Source: Kribbella jejuensis
GTDB lineage: Bacteria; Actinomycetota; Actinomycetes; Propionibacteriales; Kribbellaceae
DNA length: 64,000 nucleotides
Reading direction: 5' to 3'
Assembly: GCF_006715085.1 (NCBI RefSeq)
Contig: NZ_VFMM01000001.1
Location: 1,798,001-1,862,000 of the forward strand
Part shown: one piece after another, positions 48,689 to 57,526 of the stretch
Position numbering within the stretch: the stretch's first letter is position 1
Layout: each line of letters starts with the position of its first letter
Program-made: the position numbers and the translations under genes
Notes under the pieces: generated by a model
Databases searched by the model: none
Told to the model about the DNA's origin: nothing
The model's input: only the letters and a program-made list of their open reading frames with translations

Positions 48689-50695
48689 TCAGAGCGTGAG
48701 GGCGAGTCGGGTTGCCTGTTCTATGGCGCGTTTGGCGTCGAGTTCGGTGGCCACGTCGGCCCCACCGATCAGGTGCACTGGGCGGCCGGCGAGTGCGGCG
48801 ACCAGGTCGCGGAGTGGTTCCTGGCCGGCGCAGATCACCACGTTGTCGACCGCCAGCACCTGCGGCTTCTCGTGTTTCGGGCCGAAGCTGATGTGCAGAC
48901 CTTCGTCGTCAATACGCTCGTAGTTGACGCCGCGCAACTGCTCGACCTGCTTGTTCTTCAGCACAGCGCGGTGCACCCACCCGGTGGTCTTCCCCAGCCC
49001 GGAGCCGATCTTGCCGGCCTTGCGCTGCAACAAGTACACCTTCCGCAGCGACGGCTCCGGCCGCGGTACGGCCAGAGCGCCGGGCAGTTGGGTCGGATCA
49101 CCGACACCCCATTCCGCCTTCCACGCCGCGAGATCCGGCGACCTCGTGGTCAGGAACTCGCTGACATCCACCCCGATGCCACCGGCTCCGATGACAGCGA
49201 CCGAGTCCCCGACAACCGCGCCGTCGCGCACCACATCCACGTACGAAAGCACCTTCGGGTGGTCGATCCCGGGGATCGCCGGCACCCGCGGTACGACGCC
49301 GGTCGCGAGAACGATCTCGTCGAACCCGCCCAGATCGTCGGCATCGGCCCGCCGGCCGAGGTGCAGCTTCACGCCGGTGAGCTCGATCCGGCGACGGTAG
49401 TACCGGATCGTCTCGGCGAACTCCTCCTTGCCCGGGATCCGCTGCGCGATCCCGAACTGCCCACCGATCTCGTCCGCCGCCTCGAACAACTCGACCCGGT
49501 GTCCGCGCTCGGCCGCCGTCACCGCGGCAGCCAGCCCGGCCGGACCGGCACCGACGACCGCAACGTTCTTCGTCCGGCGGGTCGGCAGCAACCGCAGCTC
49601 GGTCTCGCGGCCCGCCCGCGGGTTGACCATGCAGCTCGCCTTCTTCTTCGCGAACACATGGTCCAGACACGCCTGGTTACAGGCGATGCAGACGTTGATC
49701 TCGTCGGCCCGGTCTGTCGTTGCCTTGAGCACCCACTCGGGATCGGCCAGGAACGGACGGGCCATGCTCACCAGATCCGCGTCGCCGCGCGCCAGGACCT
49801 CCTCGGCGACCTGCGGCAGGTTGATCCGGTTCGAGGTGACCACCGGGATGTTCACATGCGGCTTGAACGCGGCGGTGATGCTGGTGAAGGCCGCTCGCGG
49901 TACGGACGTGACGATGGTCGGCACCCGCGCCTCGTGCCAGCCGATCCCGGTGTTGATGATCGACGCCCCGGCCGCCTCGATCTCCTTGCCCAGCGCAACC
50001 ACGTCGTCCCAGGTCTGGCCGCCTTCGACCAGGTCGGCCATCGACAACCGGTAGATGATCAGGAAGTCCTGGCCGACCCGTTCCCGGGTACGACGGACGA
50101 TCTCGACCGCGATCCGGCGCCGGTTCTCCGCGCTGCCACCCCAACGATCGGTCCGCCGGTTCGTCCGCTCGGACAGGAACTGGTTGATGAAATACCCCTC
50201 GGAACCCATGATCTCGACGCCGTCGTACCCGGCCTCGCGGGCGAGCGCCGCGCAGTCGACGTACGCCGTGATCTGCCGCCGGACGCCGCGATCCGAGAGC
50301 GCGCGAGGTTTGAAGGGGTTGATCGGCGCCTTGATCGCGGAGGCCGAGACGCTGAACGGGTGGTACGCGTACCGCCCGGCGTGCAGGATCTGCAGCGCGA
50401 TCCGGCCGCCTTCGGAATGCACCGCGCCGGTCAATTGCCGATGCTGATGGGCCTGCCGTGTGGTCGTCAACCTCGATCCGAACGGCGTGAGCCGGCCGGC
50501 GCGGTTCGGCGCGTAGCCGCCGGTGACCATCAGGCCGACGCCGCCGCGCGCCCGCTCCGCGAAGTACGCGGTGAGCTTGGGCAGATCGCTCAACCGGTCC
50601 TCGAGCCCGGTGTGCATCGACCCCATGATCACCCGGTTGGGCAGCACGATGTGCCCGAGATCAAGTGGTTCCAGGAGATGCGGGTATGCAGTCAT
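48689..50695 (-). CDS. NADH:flavin oxidoreductase / 2,4-dienoyl-CoA reductase-like (FadH)
   Basis: 668 residues from ATG 50695. Residues 1 to about 360 are an Old-Yellow-Enzyme TIM barrel (PNRVIMGSMHTGLED, GGSAENRRRIAVEI). Cysteines for a 4Fe-4S cluster lie in CIACNQACLDHVF and the following SCMVNP. From about 390 an FAD/NAD domain begins (VAVVGAGPAGLAAAVTAAERGH). Length matches E. coli FadH (~670). It reduces dienoyl-CoA or other enoates. The ATG overlaps the PadR stop (ATGA); the open frame upstream is a shadow. The PadR protein is its likely regulator. Confidence 0.92.
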   Translation of the reverse strand: MTAYPHLLEPLDLGHIVLPNRVIMGSMHTGLEDRLSDLPKLTAYFAERARGGVGLMVTGGYAPNRAGRLTPFGSRLTTTRQAHQHRQLTGAVHSEGGRIALQILHAGRYAYHPFSVSASAIKAPINPFKPRALSDRGVRRQITAYVDCAALAREAGYDGVEIMGSEGYFINQFLSERTNRRTDRWGGSAENRRRIAVEIVRRTRERVGQDFLIIYRLSMADLVEGGQTWDDVVALGKEIEAAGASIINTGIGWHEARVPTIVTSVPRAAFTSITAAFKPHVNIPVVTSNRINLPQVAEEVLARGDADLVSMARPFLADPEWVLKATTDRADEINVCIACNQACLDHVFAKKKASCMVNPRAGRETELRLLPTRRTKNVAVVGAGPAGLAAAVTAAERGHRVELFEAADEIGGQFGIAQRIPGKEEFAETIRYYRRRIELTGVKLHLGRRADADDLGGFDEIVLATGVVPRVPAIPGIDHPKVLSYVDVVRDGAVVGDSVAVIGAGGIGVDVSEFLTTRSPDLAAWKAEWGVGDPTQLPGALAVPRPEPSLRKVYLLQRKAGKIGSGLGKTTGWVHRAVLKNKQVEQLRGVNYERIDDEGLHISFGPKHEKPQVLAVDNVVICAGQEPLRDLVAALAGRPVHLIGGADVATELDAKRAIEQATRLALTL

Positions 50696-51234
50696 CGGCT
50701 GTCCTTCCGGAGAGCGTGGATCACCTCGTCGCACCAGGCGACGAAGGACTCCTCGGCGCGGATGCCGCCGCGCAGCACGAGGTACTGGTGCAGGTCGCGG
50801 CCGTGCAGCGTGGCCGGCTTCGGGAAGTCGCGCTTCTGGATGCCGCGGTAGATCTCGAGCCGGGTCGCATGTTCGGCCCGATGCCGTTCGACCTCCTTCA
50901 GGACGATGTCCGGAGAGCCGATCGAGGCGCCGCGGAGCTTCACGCCCAGGCTGTCCCGCAGTACGGCAGGGTCCTCCGGCTCGGCCAGCCACCGGGTCAG
51001 CTCGGCCTTCCCGGCCGCGGCGATCCGGTACACCTTCTTGTCCGGGCGGCCGTCCTGCGCGATCTCGGTGTGCTTCACCCAGCCGGCCTCGTCCATCCGC
51101 CGCAGCGTTCGGTAGATCTGCTGGTGGGTGGCCGGCCAGAAGTACCCGATCGAACGGTCGAACCGCCGGGCCAACTCGTACCCGGAACCGGCCCGCTCGG
51201 TCAACGAGACCAAGATCGCGTGCTCCAGCGCCAT
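50692..51234 (-). CDS. PadR-family transcriptional regulator
   Basis: 180 residues starting MALEHAILVSLTERAGSGYELARRFD, the typical PadR winged helix, with THQQIYRTLRRMDEAGWV as recognition part and a C-terminal helical dimerisation domain (Vir-like). It heads the operon with the FadH-like reductase. A TGCAAC/GTTGCA dyad lies 16 bp upstream of the start, so autoregulation is likely. Confidence 0.92.
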   Translation of the reverse strand: MALEHAILVSLTERAGSGYELARRFDRSIGYFWPATHQQIYRTLRRMDEAGWVKHTEIAQDGRPDKKVYRIAAAGKAELTRWLAEPEDPAVLRDSLGVKLRGASIGSPDIVLKEVERHRAEHATRLEIYRGIQKRDFPKPATLHGRDLHQYLVLRGGIRAEESFVAWCDEVIHALRKDSR

Positions 51235-51250
51235 GCCCGGAGCCTACCTA

Positions 51251-51264
51251 TGCAACTCGTTGCA
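51251..51264. promoter_or_regulatory. Candidate PadR operator
   Basis: TGCAAC, 2 nt, GTTGCA: a perfect dyad in the promoter of the PadR gene. A further ATTGCAT element lies just beyond it, towards the divergent antiporter genes. Confidence 0.55.
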
Positions 51265-51370
51265 CTGCACCTGATTGCATCTCAGGTCACATCATTTGTC
51301 CGGACCTGCCTTGCCCGGGCTGAGAGAATTGATTGCAGACGCCTTGTATTTACGACCAATGGAGTACCTC

Positions 51371-51856
51371 ATGGACGCCCAGGCCCACCCGACCAAGACG
51401 ACGCTGCCCGGCATCGGCGTCCGCTACGACCTGGTCACCGAGTCCGGCAAGCACGTGTCGGTGGTGGTGCACAACGACGGCCGCCGGTTCCTCGGGTTCC
51501 ACAAACCCGACGACGACGACACGTGCCAGGCGTCGGTTCCCTTAGGCCCGAGCGACGCGGCCGCGCTCGCCCAACTGCTGCTGCCCGAGCAGATCGATCC
51601 GGTCCGCGGTGAGATCGAGATCGACCTGGTCACCGAACACATCCCGGTCAGCGCCCGCTCGCCGTACTCCGGCCGCACGCTCGGCGACACCCAGGCCCGC
51701 AGCCGTACCGGCGCCTCGATCGTCGCGGTGCTGCGGCGTACCGGCGCGACTCCGTCGCCGACCCCGGACTTCCGGTTCGCCACCGGCGACACGCTGGTTG
51801 TCGTCGGCACCCGCGAGGGCGTCGACGCGGTGGCCGACCTGATCGCGGGGGGCTGA
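51371..51856 (+). CDS. Cation:proton antiporter regulatory subunit (KhtT-like, RCK_C domain)
   Basis: 161 residues from ATG 51371 (GGAG six bases upstream; an in-frame ATG at 51359 is less likely). The N-terminal half (LPGIGVRYDLVTESGKHVSVVVHNDG) and the C-terminal TrkA-C/RCK_C domain (RTGASIVAVLRRTG...FATGDTLVVVGTREGVDAVADLI) match KhtT-type regulators that gate K+/H+ antiporters in response to pH, K+ or nucleotides such as c-di-AMP. Two bases before the antiporter gene. Confidence 0.87.
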   Translation: MDAQAHPTKTTLPGIGVRYDLVTESGKHVSVVVHNDGRRFLGFHKPDDDDTCQASVPLGPSDAAALAQLLLPEQIDPVRGEIEIDLVTEHIPVSARSPYSGRTLGDTQARSRTGASIVAVLRRTGATPSPTPDFRFATGDTLVVVGTREGVDAVADLIAGG

Positions 51857-51858
51857 GT

Positions 51859-53073
51859 ATGCACGAAAACATCACCGCCCTGCTGATCGAGCTCGGCGCG
51901 GTCATCCTTGCCCTGGGCATCCTCGGTCGGATCGCCGGGCGGCTCGGCTTCTCCCCGATTCCCCTTTATCTGTTGGCCGGGCTCGCATTCGGGCACGGCG
52001 GTCTGTTGCCACTGGCAGCGAGTGAGGAGTTCGTTGCCACCGGCGCCGAGATCGGCGTCATCCTGCTGCTGTTGCTGCTCGGGCTCGAGTACACCGCCTC
52101 GGATCTCGTCGGCACGTTGAAGACGCAGTACGTCTCCGGGGCGGTCGACTTCCTGCTCAACGCGTTGCCGGGTGCGGCCGTTGCATTGCTGCTCGGCTGG
52201 GGCCCGGTCGCGGCGGTCGCGCTGGCAGGTGTCACGTGGATCTCGTCGTCAGGCGTGATCGCGAAGGTGGTCGGCGACCTCGGCCGACTCGGTAATCGTG
52301 AAACGCCTGTGGTGCTGGGGATTCTGGTCCTCGAGGACCTGTCGATGGCGGTCTACCTGCCGATCCTGACCGCGCTGCTCGCGGGCGTCGGGCTGGCCGG
52401 CGGGAGCGTGACGTTACTGATCTCGCTCGGTACGGTCAGTGTGGTGCTGTTCGTCGCGCTGCGATACGGCCGGGTGATCAGCCGGGCCGTGTCGTCGGAC
52501 AACCCCGAGATGCTGCTGCTCGTCGTCCTCGGGCTGACGCTGCTCGTCGCCGGGATCGCCCAGCAACTTCAGGTGTCGGCGGCGGTCGGGGCGTTCCTGG
52601 TCGGGATCGCGTTGTCGGGCGAGGTCGCGCACGGTGCGCGCAACCTGCTCAGCCCGCTGCGGGACCTGTTCGCGGCGGTGTTCTTCGTGTTCTTCGGGTT
52701 GAGCACGGACCCGCGGAAGATCCCGCCGGTGCTGGCGATCGCGTTCGCGCTGGCCGTACTGACGACGTTCACGAAGATCGCGACCGGCTGGTTCGCGGCG
52801 CGCCGCGCGGGCATCTCGACGGCGGGCCGCTGGCGTGCCGGCGGGACGCTCGTCGCCCGGGGCGAGTTCTCGATCGTGATCGCCGGTTTGGCGGTCGGCG
52901 TGGAGCCGAAGCTCGGTCCGTTGGCGACGGCGTACGTGCTCATCCTGGTCATCCTCGGGCCGATCGCTGCCCGCTACACCGAACCGCTCGCCCGCCGCCT
53001 CACCCGAGCAGCCACGCCCGCCGCCGCGGCGCCGGCGGCCGAGCGGCTGGAGGAGGACCCCGCCGGCACCTGA
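51859..53073 (+). CDS. CPA2-family cation:proton antiporter (KhtU/Kef-like)
   Basis: 404 residues with about 12 membrane helices. Conserved features: GFSPIPLYLLAGLAFG near residue 35, GLEYTASDL, SSSGVIAKVVGDLGRL and ILVLEDLSMAVYL (ion-binding Asp). It lacks the cytoplasmic KTN domain of Kef; instead the separate RCK_C protein upstream provides regulation. Probably exports K+ in exchange for protons. The C-terminal tail is Ala/Pro-rich and soluble. Confidence 0.9.
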   Translation: MHENITALLIELGAVILALGILGRIAGRLGFSPIPLYLLAGLAFGHGGLLPLAASEEFVATGAEIGVILLLLLLGLEYTASDLVGTLKTQYVSGAVDFLLNALPGAAVALLLGWGPVAAVALAGVTWISSSGVIAKVVGDLGRLGNRETPVVLGILVLEDLSMAVYLPILTALLAGVGLAGGSVTLLISLGTVSVVLFVALRYGRVISRAVSSDNPEMLLLVVLGLTLLVAGIAQQLQVSAAVGAFLVGIALSGEVAHGARNLLSPLRDLFAAVFFVFFGLSTDPRKIPPVLAIAFALAVLTTFTKIATGWFAARRAGISTAGRWRAGGTLVARGEFSIVIAGLAVGVEPKLGPLATAYVLILVILGPIAARYTEPLARRLTRAATPAAAAPAAERLEEDPAGT

Positions 53074-53085
53074 GGCGGACCGCCC

Positions 53086-53167
53086 GCACTCATCAATCCT
53101 CGAGCCGGGGCGCGCGACCGCTCGCCAAGGGCGTGAACGCGCCCGCGCCGCGTCAGTTGATGAGTGC
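53086..53167. terminator. Long-range inverted repeat at a convergent junction
   Basis: 11-bp perfect arms GCACTCATCAA (53086-53096) and its complement (53157-53167). The right arm lies inside the last codons of ogt. The arms flank 60 nt of GC-rich sequence. Located where the antiporter and ogt transcripts meet, so it may terminate both. Confidence 0.5.
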
Positions 53168-53644
53168 CTGGCGTCCGGCTTCGTGATCGAGCAGCGCCCG
53201 TTTGCGTTCGATGCCGCCGCCGTAGCCGGTCAGACTGCCGGTCGACCCGAGCAGCCGATGGCACGGCACGATGATGCTGATCGGGTTCTTCCCGTTCGCG
53301 AGCCCGACGGCGCGCGCGGACTGCGGTTTCAGTCCGAGCGCGTCGGCGAGCCCGCCGTACGTCGTGGTCTCGCCGTACGGGATGTCCTGCAACGCGGTCC
53401 AGACCTGTCGCTGGAACGGCGTACCGACGAGATGGAGTGGTACGTCGAACACCGTCCGCCCGTGGTGGAAGTACTCGTCCAGTTGCTCCGCGACCGCACG
53501 CAGAGTCGAGTCGTCGCGGTCGCCGAATCTGGCCTCGTGGGGCCGGTAGCGCTGCTGGTCCATGTACAGCCCGGTCAGCTCGCCCGCGTCGGTGCCCACG
53601 AGCGTGAGCGGACCGACCGGGCTGTCGACGACGGCGTACGTCAC
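53153..53644 (-). CDS. ogt: Methylated-DNA--protein-cysteine methyltransferase
   Basis: 163 residues. The acceptor motif PCHRLLG is seen in ISIIVPCHR, with the arginine-finger/HTH region GETTTYGGLADALGLKPQSARAVGLANGKNP. It removes methyl groups from O6-methylguanine in a one-time reaction. The GTG at 53644 overlaps the stop of the GNAT gene (GTGA) and has GGGAG upstream; an earlier in-frame GTG at 53659 lacks a ribosome site. Last gene of the alkylation-repair operon. Confidence 0.93.
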   Translation of the reverse strand: MTYAVVDSPVGPLTLVGTDAGELTGLYMDQQRYRPHEARFGDRDDSTLRAVAEQLDEYFHHGRTVFDVPLHLVGTPFQRQVWTALQDIPYGETTTYGGLADALGLKPQSARAVGLANGKNPISIIVPCHRLLGSTGSLTGYGGGIERKRALLDHEAGRQALIN

Positions 53645-54195
53645 CGAGTGGACTCCCACTGCGCGCGGTCGATGCGGTAGAGCACGTGCCGCTTGAGCCG
53701 GTGCCCGTCGTCGAGCCGCGGGTGGTCGAAGTCGCCGGCTTCGTCGTGCACCATGCCGATCCGCTGCATCACCCGCTGCGACGGCACGTTCGTGGTCGCG
53801 GTGAACGAGACGATCTCGTCCAGCCCGGCCGGACCGAACCCGTACGCGAGCGCCGCCCGGGCCGCCTCGGACGCATAACCGTTGCCCCAGGCACCCTTTG
53901 CCAGCCGCCAGCCGATCTCGACCGCCGGCATGAAGTGTGCCTCGAAGCTCGGCACCGACAGCCCGGTGAACCCGATGAACTCACCGGTCTCCCGCACCTC
54001 GAGCGCCCACAGACCCCAGCCGCGCTCGTCGATCAGCGGCAGGTTCCGGTCGATCAGTGCGTCGCTCTGCTCGCGCGTCTGCGGCGCCGGAAAGTGCTCC
54101 ATCACCGCCGGGTCAGCGTTCAGCGCGGCAAACGGGTCGCGGTCGGAATCGCGCCACTGGCGCAGTAGGAGACGGTCGGTGGACAGCTCAGTCAT
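53641..54195 (-). CDS. GNAT-family N-acetyltransferase (RimJ/RimL type)
   Basis: 184 residues. LSTDRLLLRQWRDSDRDPF at the N-terminus and the acetyl-CoA block WGNGYASEAARAALAYGF...TATTNVPSQRVMQRIGM are typical of RimJ/L-like enzymes, which acetylate protein N-termini or small molecules. It overlaps the Ada-AlkA gene by 8 bp and ogt by 4 bp, so it is embedded in the repair operon. A role in repair is unknown and may be coincidental. Confidence 0.87.
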   Translation of the reverse strand: MTELSTDRLLLRQWRDSDRDPFAALNADPAVMEHFPAPQTREQSDALIDRNLPLIDERGWGLWALEVRETGEFIGFTGLSVPSFEAHFMPAVEIGWRLAKGAWGNGYASEAARAALAYGFGPAGLDEIVSFTATTNVPSQRVMQRIGMVHDEAGDFDHPRLDDGHRLKRHVLYRIDRAQWESTR

Positions 54196-55720
54196 GCTCG
54201 CTCCGGGGCAGTTGGATCACCTGGTACGTCACGTCGTCGGCGGCCGGGATCTTGTTGATCGGGTGGTCGCCGGTGGCCCACAGGTACTGCACGGCGTACG
54301 CACGCCAAGGCCGCCACGCGCGGGCGTGGTCGGTCAGTGGTTTGGGGGCCTCGGGCAAGCCTAGGTCACGGGCGGCGTAGCGGATACCGAGATCACTGGC
54401 CACGAAGGCGTCCGGGTCGCCGAGGGCGCGCATCGCGATCGACTCGACCGTCCACGGGCCGATACCGGGCAGGGCGGACAGTTGCTCGCGGGCGCGGTCC
54501 CAGTCGGCCCCGGCGCCGAGGTCGATGTCGCCGTTCGCGAGGGTGCCGATCAGCGTGGTGAGTGTCGTCCGGCGGGTCTTCGGGAACTTGAGGGTCTCCG
54601 GGTCGAGGTTCGCGAGCGCCTGCATCGTCGGGAACAGGTGCGTGAGGCCGCCACCGGGGTCCTCGATCGGTTCACCGTGCTGCAGGACCAGGCGGTGCGC
54701 GTGGGTGCGGGCCGCGGCGGTCGACACCTGCTGGCCGAGGACCGCGCGAACGGCGAACTCCTCGCCGTCGACCGTGTGCGGGACCCGCCGGCCCGCAGCC
54801 TTCGCGATCAGCGGTGCGAGCACCGGGTCCTCGCTGAGCAGGTCGTCGACGGCGATCGGATCCGCGTCGAGGTCGAGCATCCGGCGGCAGCGGCTGATCG
54901 CGATCGCGAGGTCGCGCTGATCGGTGAGCGAGAGCTGGCAGGCGATGTGGTCGGGCATCGGCTTCAGCGCGACGACGCCGTGACCGTGCGGGAGCCGGAG
55001 CGTCCGGCGGTAGTGGCCGTCGCGCCATTCCTCTACGCCGGGTACGCCGGTCGCGATCAGGTGGCCGAAGAGGTTGTCGGGCGCCAACGGCGCGCGGAAC
55101 GGGAGGCGGAGCGAGATCGTGCCGGGCGCGGCGGACGACGTACCCCTGCGGGCCCGGCGGCGGAGTTCGGTCGGGGCGACGGCGAAGACCTCCTGCACGG
55201 TCTCGTTGAACGTCCGTACGCTGGCGAATCCGGCCGCGAACGCGACGTCGGCCATCTGCAGCTCGCTCGTCTCGATCAGCAGCCGGGCGGTCTGTGCACG
55301 CTGCGCGCGGGCGAGCGCGAGCGGCCCGGCCCCGAGCTCGGCCAGGAGTTGCCGTTGCACCTGGCGCACGCTGTACCCGAGCCGGGCGGCGAGTCCTGGT
55401 ACGCCGTCACGGTCGACGACGCCGTCCGCGATCAGCCGCATCGCGCGGGCGACCAGGTCGGCGCGGTCGTTCCACTCCGGCGAACCCGGGCTCGCGTCCG
55501 GCCGGCACCGCTTGCAGGCGCGGAACCCGGCCTGCTGGGCGGCGGCCGCGCTCGGGTAGAACCGCATGTTCTCGACCTTCGGCGGCACCACCGGGCAACT
55601 CGGCCGGCAGTAGATCTTCGTGGTCAGCACCGCCGTGAAGAACCACCCGTCGAACCGCGCGTCCTTCGACTGGACCGCGCGGACGCACCGCTCCCTGCAC
55701 TCGTACACGCCCTCCAGCAT
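54188..55720 (-). CDS. Ada-AlkA fusion: methyl-phosphotriester sensor and 3-methyladenine DNA glycosylase
   Basis: 510 residues. Residues 1-75 are the Ada zinc domain with Cys38, Cys42, Cys69 and Cys72 (YCRPSC and CKRC), the same positions as in E. coli Ada, which supports the ATG at 55720 over the upstream TTG. Residues about 85-185 are an AraC helix-turn-helix. From about 205 the AlkA N-domain and HhH-GPD glycosylase follow, with LPGIGPWTVESIAMRALGDPDAFVASDLG carrying the catalytic Asp. The protein both senses methylated phosphate backbone and excises alkylated bases. The operon order is MarR, this gene, GNAT, ogt. Confidence 0.92.
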   Translation of the reverse strand: MLEGVYECRERCVRAVQSKDARFDGWFFTAVLTTKIYCRPSCPVVPPKVENMRFYPSAAAAQQAGFRACKRCRPDASPGSPEWNDRADLVARAMRLIADGVVDRDGVPGLAARLGYSVRQVQRQLLAELGAGPLALARAQRAQTARLLIETSELQMADVAFAAGFASVRTFNETVQEVFAVAPTELRRRARRGTSSAAPGTISLRLPFRAPLAPDNLFGHLIATGVPGVEEWRDGHYRRTLRLPHGHGVVALKPMPDHIACQLSLTDQRDLAIAISRCRRMLDLDADPIAVDDLLSEDPVLAPLIAKAAGRRVPHTVDGEEFAVRAVLGQQVSTAAARTHAHRLVLQHGEPIEDPGGGLTHLFPTMQALANLDPETLKFPKTRRTTLTTLIGTLANGDIDLGAGADWDRAREQLSALPGIGPWTVESIAMRALGDPDAFVASDLGIRYAARDLGLPEAPKPLTDHARAWRPWRAYAVQYLWATGDHPINKIPAADDVTYQVIQLPRSEHD

Positions 55721-55750
55721 CCCTGCCGCCACCGACAATCACTAGCGGAT

Positions 55751-56203
55751 TTACGACATGGAGGTACGGCGCTCGATCAACTCTTCCGTCGACGCCTGGT
55801 ACGCGTCGGCGGCCTGCGCGAAGTAGCGGAAGAGCGTGGCCTGTTCCGATTCGGAGTACTCGGCGATCACCGCGCCGATCCGGCGACGGGCGCCGGCGAC
55901 GGCCTTGTCGACGTTCTTCGGCGGCTTGCCCAGCTCGACGACGACCTTGCGGCGGTCGTTCGGATCGTACCCGCGGCGGACGTGCCCGCGCTGCTCGAGG
56001 CGGTCGATCATCCGGGTGGTCGCGCCGGTGCTCAGGCCGGTCCAGCGCGCGAGTTCGCCGGAGGTCAGCGGTCCGGTCAGGTCGAGCAGGTTGAGCACGA
56101 AGTAGTCGGTCGCGTTCAGTCCGGCCGCCTCCGCGCTGGCCAGGCTGTGCAGCACCAGCGCGCTCAGGTACCGCCGGAAGACGGCGCTCGGGTCAGTTGA
56201 CAC
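55751..56203 (-). CDS. MarR-family transcriptional regulator
   Basis: 150 residues, GTG start with GGAGG nine bases upstream. The winged helix is clear: LNATDYFVLNLLDLTGPLTSGELARWTGLSTGATTRMIDRLEQRGHVRRGYDPNDRRKV. Divergent from the SgcJ-like gene; the gap has a perfect 8-bp-arm palindrome. Its stop is 30 bp before the Ada-AlkA start on the same strand, so it may also lie at the head of the repair operon. Confidence 0.92.
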   Translation of the reverse strand: MSTDPSAVFRRYLSALVLHSLASAEAAGLNATDYFVLNLLDLTGPLTSGELARWTGLSTGATTRMIDRLEQRGHVRRGYDPNDRRKVVVELGKPPKNVDKAVAGARRRIGAVIAEYSESEQATLFRYFAQAADAYQASTEELIERRTSMS

Positions 56204-56225
56204 GACTGGACACCTCCGGGTTGAA

Positions 56226-56245
56226 TATCTGCATCAGTGCAGATA
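56226..56245. promoter_or_regulatory. MarR operator
   Basis: TATCTGCA (56226-56233), 4 nt, TGCAGATA (56238-56245): a perfect dyad in the 78-bp gap between the divergent MarR and SgcJ-like genes. A degenerate second copy (CAGATACTGCAG) follows at about 56257-56268, ahead of the + strand ribosome site. Confidence 0.75.
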
Positions 56246-56281
56246 ATGCTTCAGATCAGATACTGCAGAGGAGAAGATACC

Positions 56282-56707
56282 ATGGAGCAGACCCGGATTC
56301 TCGCTGTCCTCGATCGGCTGGCGGCGGCGTGGGAGCGTGGCGACGCAGCGGCGTACGGGCGGGAGTTCACGGCGGACGCGTCGTACGTGACGTACGTCGG
56401 GACCGTGTATCGCGGCCGGGACGACCTGGCGGCGGGGCACGCGGCGCTGTTCGGCAAGTTCCTCAAGGGCACGCGGATGTTCGCCGAGGTGGTCGAGGTG
56501 CGGCTGTACGACGCCCGCACCGCGGTCGTGGTGACGCGGGGCGATGTCGGGAAGAAGCGGCCGCGCCGGTTGTCGAAGGTGCAGACGTTCACGCTGGTGC
56601 TCGAGGACGACGGCGAATGGCGGATCGCCGCGTTCCAGAACACCAAGCACCACACGCTGATGGAGGCGGTGTCGTTCCGGATGCTGCCGGCGAGTGCGCC
56701 GCGGTAG
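56282..56707 (+). CDS. SgcJ/EcaC-family (SnoaL-like) protein
   Basis: 141 residues from ATG 56282 with AGGAG eight bases upstream. NTF2-like fold: ILAVLDRLAAAWERGDAAAYGREFTADASYVTYVG and FTLVLEDDGEWRIAAFQNT, as in TIGR02246/SgcJ proteins. Often found with antibiotic or stress genes; catalytic role unproven. Expression is probably controlled by the divergent MarR protein. Followed by an SDR gene after 73 bp. Confidence 0.85.
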   Translation: MEQTRILAVLDRLAAAWERGDAAAYGREFTADASYVTYVGTVYRGRDDLAAGHAALFGKFLKGTRMFAEVVEVRLYDARTAVVVTRGDVGKKRPRRLSKVQTFTLVLEDDGEWRIAAFQNTKHHTLMEAVSFRMLPASAPR

Positions 56708-56780
56708 CGGTTTTGCGACGCGAGGATCCGGTGTCGGATTCTCGCCAGCTTCCGGGCCGCCGGGCCGATGAACTTGAAAC

Positions 56781-57521
56781 ATGAACGAACTACTTGGCAA
56801 GAAGGCACTGGTGACCGGCGGCAGCCGCGGGATCGGCGCGGCGACCGCTGTCGCGCTGGCGGAGCGCGGGGCCGACGTCGCCATCACGTACAGCACGTCC
56901 GCGGATGCGGCGGCGACAGTGGTGAAGGAGATCGAGGGGCTCGAACGGCGCGGGTTCGTGTTCGCTGTCGACGCGGGTGACGCCGTCGCGGCGGGGGACG
57001 GCGTACGGCGGGCCGCAGAAGCCCTTGGTGGGTTGGACATTCTCGTGAACAACGCGGGCGTCGGCGCGATCGCTCCGATCACCGACCTGTCGCTCGAGGA
57101 CGTGGACCGGGTCCTGGCCGTCAACATCCGCGGGGTGTTCGCGACCACGCAGGCCGCCGTACCGCTGCTGTCCGACGGTGGACGTCTGATCCACCTGGGC
57201 AGCTGCGCCGCCGGCCGGGTGACGTCGCCCGGGATGACGCTCTACGCGATGAGCAAGGCCGCGCTGGTGGGCCTCAGCAAGGCGCTCGCCCGCGAACTCG
57301 GCGCCCGCGACATCACCTCGAACGTCGTCCAACCAGGCCCCATCGACACCGACATGAACCCCGCCAACGGCCCGTTCGCCGAACCCCAGATCGCCGACCT
57401 GGCCCTCTCCCGCTTCGGCACCCCCACCGAGGTAGCCGCCGCCATCACCTACCTGGCCGGCCCCCAAGCCGCCTACCTCACCGGCACCGAACTAACCCTC
57501 GACGGCGGCCACACCGCCTGA
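56781..57521 (+). CDS. Short-chain dehydrogenase/reductase
   Basis: 246 residues, classical SDR. Cofactor motif TGGSRGIG at residues 12-19, NNAG in LDILVNNAGVG, catalytic Ser in HLGSCAAG and YxxxK as YAMSK. FabG-like in length; NAD(P) preference not decided. Substrate unknown. It lies downstream of the SgcJ-like gene, perhaps under the same MarR control, and ends in a clear hairpin. Confidence 0.92.
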   Translation: MNELLGKKALVTGGSRGIGAATAVALAERGADVAITYSTSADAAATVVKEIEGLERRGFVFAVDAGDAVAAGDGVRRAAEALGGLDILVNNAGVGAIAPITDLSLEDVDRVLAVNIRGVFATTQAAVPLLSDGGRLIHLGSCAAGRVTSPGMTLYAMSKAALVGLSKALARELGARDITSNVVQPGPIDTDMNPANGPFAEPQIADLALSRFGTPTEVAAAITYLAGPQAAYLTGTELTLDGGHTA

Positions 57522-57526
57522 CGTAC

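Noticed and set aside
51321..51370. CTGAGA-containing leader before the antiporter genes as a TPP or c-di-AMP riboswitch
   Set aside because: Only the short hexamer is present; the remaining conserved helices and loops of either riboswitch are not visible in the ~60 bp available.
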